A stretch of DNA of 7,495 nt from Nitrososphaerota archaeon (lineage in GTDB: Archaea; Thermoproteota; Nitrososphaeria; Nitrososphaerales; Gagatemarchaeaceae): positions 1,694 to 9,188 of the forward strand of contig PLCG01000068.1 of assembly GCA_003135575.1 (NCBI GenBank). Direction: 5' to 3'. Shown here in pieces: positions 5,274 to 7,495 of the stretch. A program made the translations under genes and the position numbers. The first letter of the stretch is position 1; each line of letters begins with the position of its first letter. Under the pieces are notes generated by a model that did not search any database, was not told the DNA's origin, and was given only the letters and a program-made list of their open reading frames with translations.

Positions 5274-5864
5274 ATGGCCTATTGCGCAAAGTGCGGCACC
5301 GCCATTCCCATAGGGGCGCGCTTCTGCCCCTCCTGCGGGACGCCCGCGGAGGTGGCATCCTCTCCCTTCTCTGCCGCAGCGCACTCCCCCATGCCAGACA
5401 GCGGGCTCAGCACCCTCACGAAGGATAGCGCGGCCCAGGAGTACTGGGTGAAGAGGCTCCTGGCTTATGTCATCGACGCGATAATCGTCTACGCGGTGAT
5501 AGGCTTGATTGCCGCGGCGACCGTCCTCCCAGCGTTCATGATGGGGGTGTTCGTCCCAGGCTCCTCGCCCCAGTTACCGTTCTTTGGGGGCTTCCTGGGC
5601 ACGTTCTCCAGCCTGATCTTCGTCCTCTACTTCACCTTCGGGGAGGCGATCTATGGCAAGACCATTGGGAAGGGGATCATGGGGCTGCGGGTCGCCGCAG
5701 ACGGCGGAGCGAGGCCCACACTAGGCGGCTCCTTCCTGAGGAACCTGAGCAAGATCAACTGGCTCCTCCTCCTCCTCGACGTCATCCTAGGTCTAGCCTT
5801 GGAGAAGGGCTACAAGAAGAAGTTCAGCGACGAGACGCTAGGAATCAGCGTCTCTCAGGGCTAG
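5274..5864 (+). CDS. Zinc-ribbon plus RDD-domain membrane protein
   Basis: A 196-residue inner-membrane protein. Residues 1-24 form a zinc ribbon: C4-x-x-C7-G...F-C18-P-x-C21-G, the double CxxC typical of archaeal N-terminal ribbons. A flexible linker (25-55) follows. Residues 57-195 are an RDD domain, named for its conserved Arg and Asp residues. W-V-K-R-L-L-A-Y-V-I-D (58-68) gives the first R and D, followed by a membrane helix (about 66-90), a second (about 106-123), the loop motif G-K-T-I-G-K-G-I-M-G-L-R-V (128-140), and a third hydrophobic stretch (162-176) with D169. The end D-E-T-L-G-I-S-V is also family-typical. RDD proteins are of unresolved function, with transport or ion exchange proposed for some. 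It follows cdvB by 126 nt in the same direction, but a hairpin and a TATA-like box between them argue for a separate transcript. ATG 5274 places the ribbon at the very N-terminus. Confidence 0.9.
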   Translation: MAYCAKCGTAIPIGARFCPSCGTPAEVASSPFSAAAHSPMPDSGLSTLTKDSAAQEYWVKRLLAYVIDAIIVYAVIGLIAAATVLPAFMMGVFVPGSSPQLPFFGGFLGTFSSLIFVLYFTFGEAIYGKTIGKGIMGLRVAADGGARPTLGGSFLRNLSKINWLLLLLDVILGLALEKGYKKKFSDETLGISVSQG

Positions 5865-5910
5865 AACGCGCACGAGCCTGTTCTGCCTTGGAGAACGGAC
5901 GTTCTAGCCC
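5858..5910. repeat. Long nested inverted repeat at the RDD gene 3' end
   Basis: The 11-nt arm GGGCTAGAACG (5858-5868) is exactly complementary to CGTTCTAGCCC (5900-5910). The left arm contains the TAG stop of the RDD gene. The 31-nt interior holds a second small inverted repeat, GTTCT (5880-5884) with AGAAC (5892-5896), so the transcript could fold as a two-stage stem. It may be a 3'-end stability element or a terminator without a T-run, or a protein-binding site at the DNA level. Confidence 0.5.
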
Positions 5911-5933
5911 ATAGCATCAACTAGGCTGCAACC

Positions 5934-5939
5934 CTATAC
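5934..5939 (+). promoter_or_regulatory. Likely TATA box of the surface-protein gene
   Basis: CTATAC is centred 24-25 nt before the ATG at 5961, the spacing of an archaeal leaderless promoter. There is no ribosome-binding sequence between the two. Confidence 0.45.
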
Positions 5940-5960
5940 CAATGCAGGTAGTAAAACACC

Positions 5961-7202
5961 ATGCAAATGACACGAATGCTCCGAAGGCCGAAGTTAACAG
6001 CGACCGCGCTGTCGGCGTCAGTCCTCACTCTCTTTTTGGTAGGCTTGTCGCCGCTCCCTCAGCTCCTGGCCGCCACAACGACCAGCGGCAGCGGAGGCGC
6101 AGGGGCGACCCTGAACCCCGTCCAGCTGTCGATCCAGACCAAGAACCTCACGTCGGTAAGCTCGTATGACTTGGTCGCGTACAACTCCACGGGAGCGCCT
6201 GTGGCTTCCTACACGGGCCAATACTCGCGGTTCACGTTCGAACTCCCCTCAGGAACCTATCTGTTCGCGGCGACCGCCACTGGGCCAACGCCGGCCTACT
6301 CGTCAGTCTGCTACGCAAAGGGAGCAGCAGGATCGGGCGTGGCAAGCCCCCCAGCGCAGCCGACCATAATTAGCGCTGGGGCTAACTCCGCCATCGCTTA
6401 CCCCCCTTGCTACTACTCCAACCCGCCGCAGGAATACGGCTACTCACTTACGCAGGTCAGCGGCTCGTCCGCTGTCACCATCTCGACCCAGCCTCCCTCA
6501 ACCATCCCGACCACTAACGTGTCCGTCAGCGTGACCTACAAGAACGGCACTGCGGTCTCCGACGCGTACGTCTACGCAAACGTCGTGGGAGCGAACTGGT
6601 ACTGGGGCGACTCTTCACGGGTGACGATGTACGCCCAGACAGCAGCCAACGGGATCGCCAAACTCGTCGTGCCTTCAGTCCCGCTCGCCGTTAGCGCGAC
6701 CAAGTCGGTCCAGGTCAACCTTCCAAAGGGCCAGACCACCACGCAGGTGACCGTCGGGGGCCAGATCGTGAACGTAACGATCTACTACAGCCCTAGCTAC
6801 GTGTACGAGAGTGCGACGGCCTTGCTCATCCCGCCGCAGACCAGCCTCAGCATGGTCGTGACCGCCCAGACAGGGTACCCGGTGATCCCCTACGGCGCTG
6901 GCGTCGCCTCCTCGGGAGCGCCCGCGGGCGTGAGCAGCTTGCCGCCGAACTCCATCCAAGGGCAAGGGCAGACGGTAGCCCAAGGAGCGCCTGCCACGGC
7001 TCAGGCCGGTGGGGCTTCGACTGTGACCGCTCCTCTGACTTCCATACCGCCCATCCCCGCCTCTGACGTAGGAGCGGCTGCGACTTCGACGACCCAAGCG
7101 TCCTCCAGCATCCCCGGCATCAGCCTCTTGGCTGTCGGGACGCTGGCCCTTGCGGGGGCCATCGCGGCCATAGTCGGCAACGCCATCTCCAGGCGGCGCT
7201 GA
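5961..7202 (+). CDS. Secreted, C-terminally anchored Thr/Ser-rich surface protein
   Basis: A 413-residue cell-surface protein of unknown role. The N-terminus is a signal peptide: a basic start (R5, R8, R9, K11), a hydrophobic core at about 12-36, and likely cleavage near L-L-A-A (35-38). The outside part is rich in Ser, Thr, Ala and Val. It appears to hold two beta-sandwich-like stretches, at about 52-107 (ending in R-F-T-F-E-L-P-S-G-T-Y-L-F, the pattern of carboxypeptidase-regulatory-like folds) and about 184-275 (V-S-V-T-Y-K-N-G-T-A-V-S-D-A-Y-V, same type). Only two cysteines occur (C117, C150) and they may form a disulfide. N-glycosylation sequons are at N62, N75, N186, N195 and N271. A Pro/Ala/Gln/Thr linker (about 315-383) leads to a hydrophobic helix (about 387-408) and a final RRR, so the protein is held at the membrane by its C-terminus. 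ATG 5961 fits the TATA spacing; in-frame ATGs at 5967 and 5976 are possible. Codon use resembles the neighbours. Confidence 0.82.
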   Translation: MQMTRMLRRPKLTATALSASVLTLFLVGLSPLPQLLAATTTSGSGGAGATLNPVQLSIQTKNLTSVSSYDLVAYNSTGAPVASYTGQYSRFTFELPSGTYLFAATATGPTPAYSSVCYAKGAAGSGVASPPAQPTIISAGANSAIAYPPCYYSNPPQEYGYSLTQVSGSSAVTISTQPPSTIPTTNVSVSVTYKNGTAVSDAYVYANVVGANWYWGDSSRVTMYAQTAANGIAKLVVPSVPLAVSATKSVQVNLPKGQTTTQVTVGGQIVNVTIYYSPSYVYESATALLIPPQTSLSMVVTAQTGYPVIPYGAGVASSGAPAGVSSLPPNSIQGQGQTVAQGAPATAQAGGASTVTAPLTSIPPIPASDVGAAATSTTQASSSIPGISLLAVGTLALAGAIAAIVGNAISRRR

Positions 7203-7218
7203 CCTAGATAGCCGGCCA

Positions 7219-7249
7219 GGGCCTGCGTCGAAGCAGGCCCAGCCTTTTC
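7219..7249 (+). terminator. Hairpin plus T-rich tract after the surface-protein gene
   Basis: GGGCCTGC (7219-7226) pairs perfectly with GCAGGCCC (7233-7240) over a 6-nt loop. It is followed by AGCCTTTTCT (7241-7250) and begins 17 nt after the TGA stop. This is the best terminator-like structure in the window. The T-rich tract also lies where the TATA box of the next gene would be. Confidence 0.55.
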
Positions 7250-7253
7250 TATC
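7245..7253 (+). promoter_or_regulatory. Possible TATA element of the methyltransferase gene
   Basis: TTTTCTATC is centred about 25 nt before the GTG at 7274, matching the leaderless spacing of other genes here. It overlaps the T-tract of the preceding terminator-like hairpin. Confidence 0.38.
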
Positions 7254-7255
7254 AT

Positions 7256-7272
7256 CTCGCCAGAGAGGCGAG
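7256..7272. promoter_or_regulatory. Operator-like inverted repeat before the methyltransferase
   Basis: CTCGCC (7256-7261) and GGCGAG (7267-7272) are perfect complements around AGAGA, ending one base before the GTG start. If the transcript is leaderless, this palindrome sits between the TATA box and the transcription start, a typical repressor position. If there is a leader, it would form a hairpin that blocks the start. Confidence 0.35.
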
Positions 7273-7273
7273 C

Positions 7274-7495
7274 GTGGACTGGGCGAAGAACGTCTTCGTG
7301 AAGAACGCGAAGCTCTACGAGCTCGTTCTCCAAGGGATGTGGGAGCGAGGCGAGGAGGATGCGGTCGCGCTCTCGTCCTATCTCGCCCGGGAGGGCCTCA
7401 AGGGATGCAGAATCCTCGACATCCCCTGCGGGATCGGCAGGGTCGCGATACCTCTCGCAAGGCTGGGATTCCAAGTCACAGGCGTCGACCTCTCT
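7274..7495 (+). CDS. SAM-dependent methyltransferase, N-terminal part (cut by window end)
   Basis: An open frame of 74 codons with no stop that runs off the window. It begins M-D-W-A-K-N-V-F (GTG start) and continues with a helical stretch. It then has the class I methyltransferase motif I, I-L-D-I-P-C-G-I-G-R-V-A-I-P-L-A (residues 48-63), and the following strand V-T-G-V-D-L-S (68-74), whose Asp binds the ribose of S-adenosylmethionine. The fold and cofactor are therefore clear; the substrate is not. The PCGxGR form of motif I is common in small-molecule (Methyltransf_25/11-like) enzymes. GTG 7274 is chosen because it follows the TATA-like element by about 25 nt and gives the normal distance (about 45 residues) to motif I. 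ATG 7337 is a later in-frame alternative. Confidence 0.85.
   Translation, partial: MDWAKNVFVKNAKLYELVLQGMWERGEEDAVALSSYLAREGLKGCRILDIPCGIGRVAIPLARLGFQVTGVDLS

Noticed and set aside
5942..6169. Plus frame beginning at ATG 5942
   Set aside because: Out of frame with the surface protein, no signal peptide or domain, and the TATA-like box is too close to this start.
6675..7474. Minus-strand frames opposite the surface protein and methyltransferase
   Set aside because: Low-complexity Arg/Gly/Asp-rich shadows that cross a terminator-like hairpin; no domain visible.
1..7495. CRISPR array, tRNA/rRNA genes, insertion sequence or defence operon
   Set aside because: No regularly spaced repeats, no tRNA-like cloverleaf in the short gaps, and no transposase or integrase motifs were seen in any frame.

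Overview
The window looks like archaeal chromosome with high GC content. The main evidence is an ESCRT-III/CdvB-type cell-division protein. Several genes also have an AT-rich TATA-like element about 24-28 nt from a start codon, as expected for leaderless archaeal transcripts, and there are N-glycosylation-sequon-rich surface proteins with a transmembrane anchor. CdvB with this gene style fits best with the Thaumarchaeota (Nitrososphaeria)/TACK archaea. That placement is inference: there is no rRNA or amo gene here to fix it.

Layout. The left half (1-4401) alternates strand gene by gene. In order it holds a small winged-helix regulator (+), an unrecognised 189-aa protein (-), an isocitrate lyase/PEP mutase-superfamily enzyme (+), an HD-domain 5'-nucleotidase-like enzyme (-), a tiny cysteine-rich CWC-type protein (+), a membrane-anchored extracellular protein with a possible sugar-hydrolase-like barrel (-), and pyrroline-5-carboxylate reductase proC (+). 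This makes three divergent pairs. Each pair has a single AT-rich element between its starts that could serve as TATA box in both directions. The right half (4402-7495) is all plus strand: cdvB, a zinc-ribbon/RDD membrane protein, a secreted and C-terminally anchored Thr/Ser-rich surface protein, and the start of a SAM-dependent methyltransferase cut by the window edge. These genes are separated by roughly 70-130 nt gaps that carry inverted repeats and TATA-like elements, so they look like separate transcription units.

Function. The genes do not form one evident pathway. Housekeeping metabolism (proline synthesis, nucleotide dephosphorylation, a C-C lyase) sits beside envelope-related genes (ESCRT-III division/remodelling protein, RDD membrane protein, two surface-anchored proteins). 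I see no CRISPR, tRNA, rRNA, insertion sequence or defence cassette. The most open items are the 189-aa unknown protein with a weak toxin-nuclease-like C-terminus, the small CWC gene, the divergent promoter arrangement, and the inverted repeats at the 3' ends of genes.
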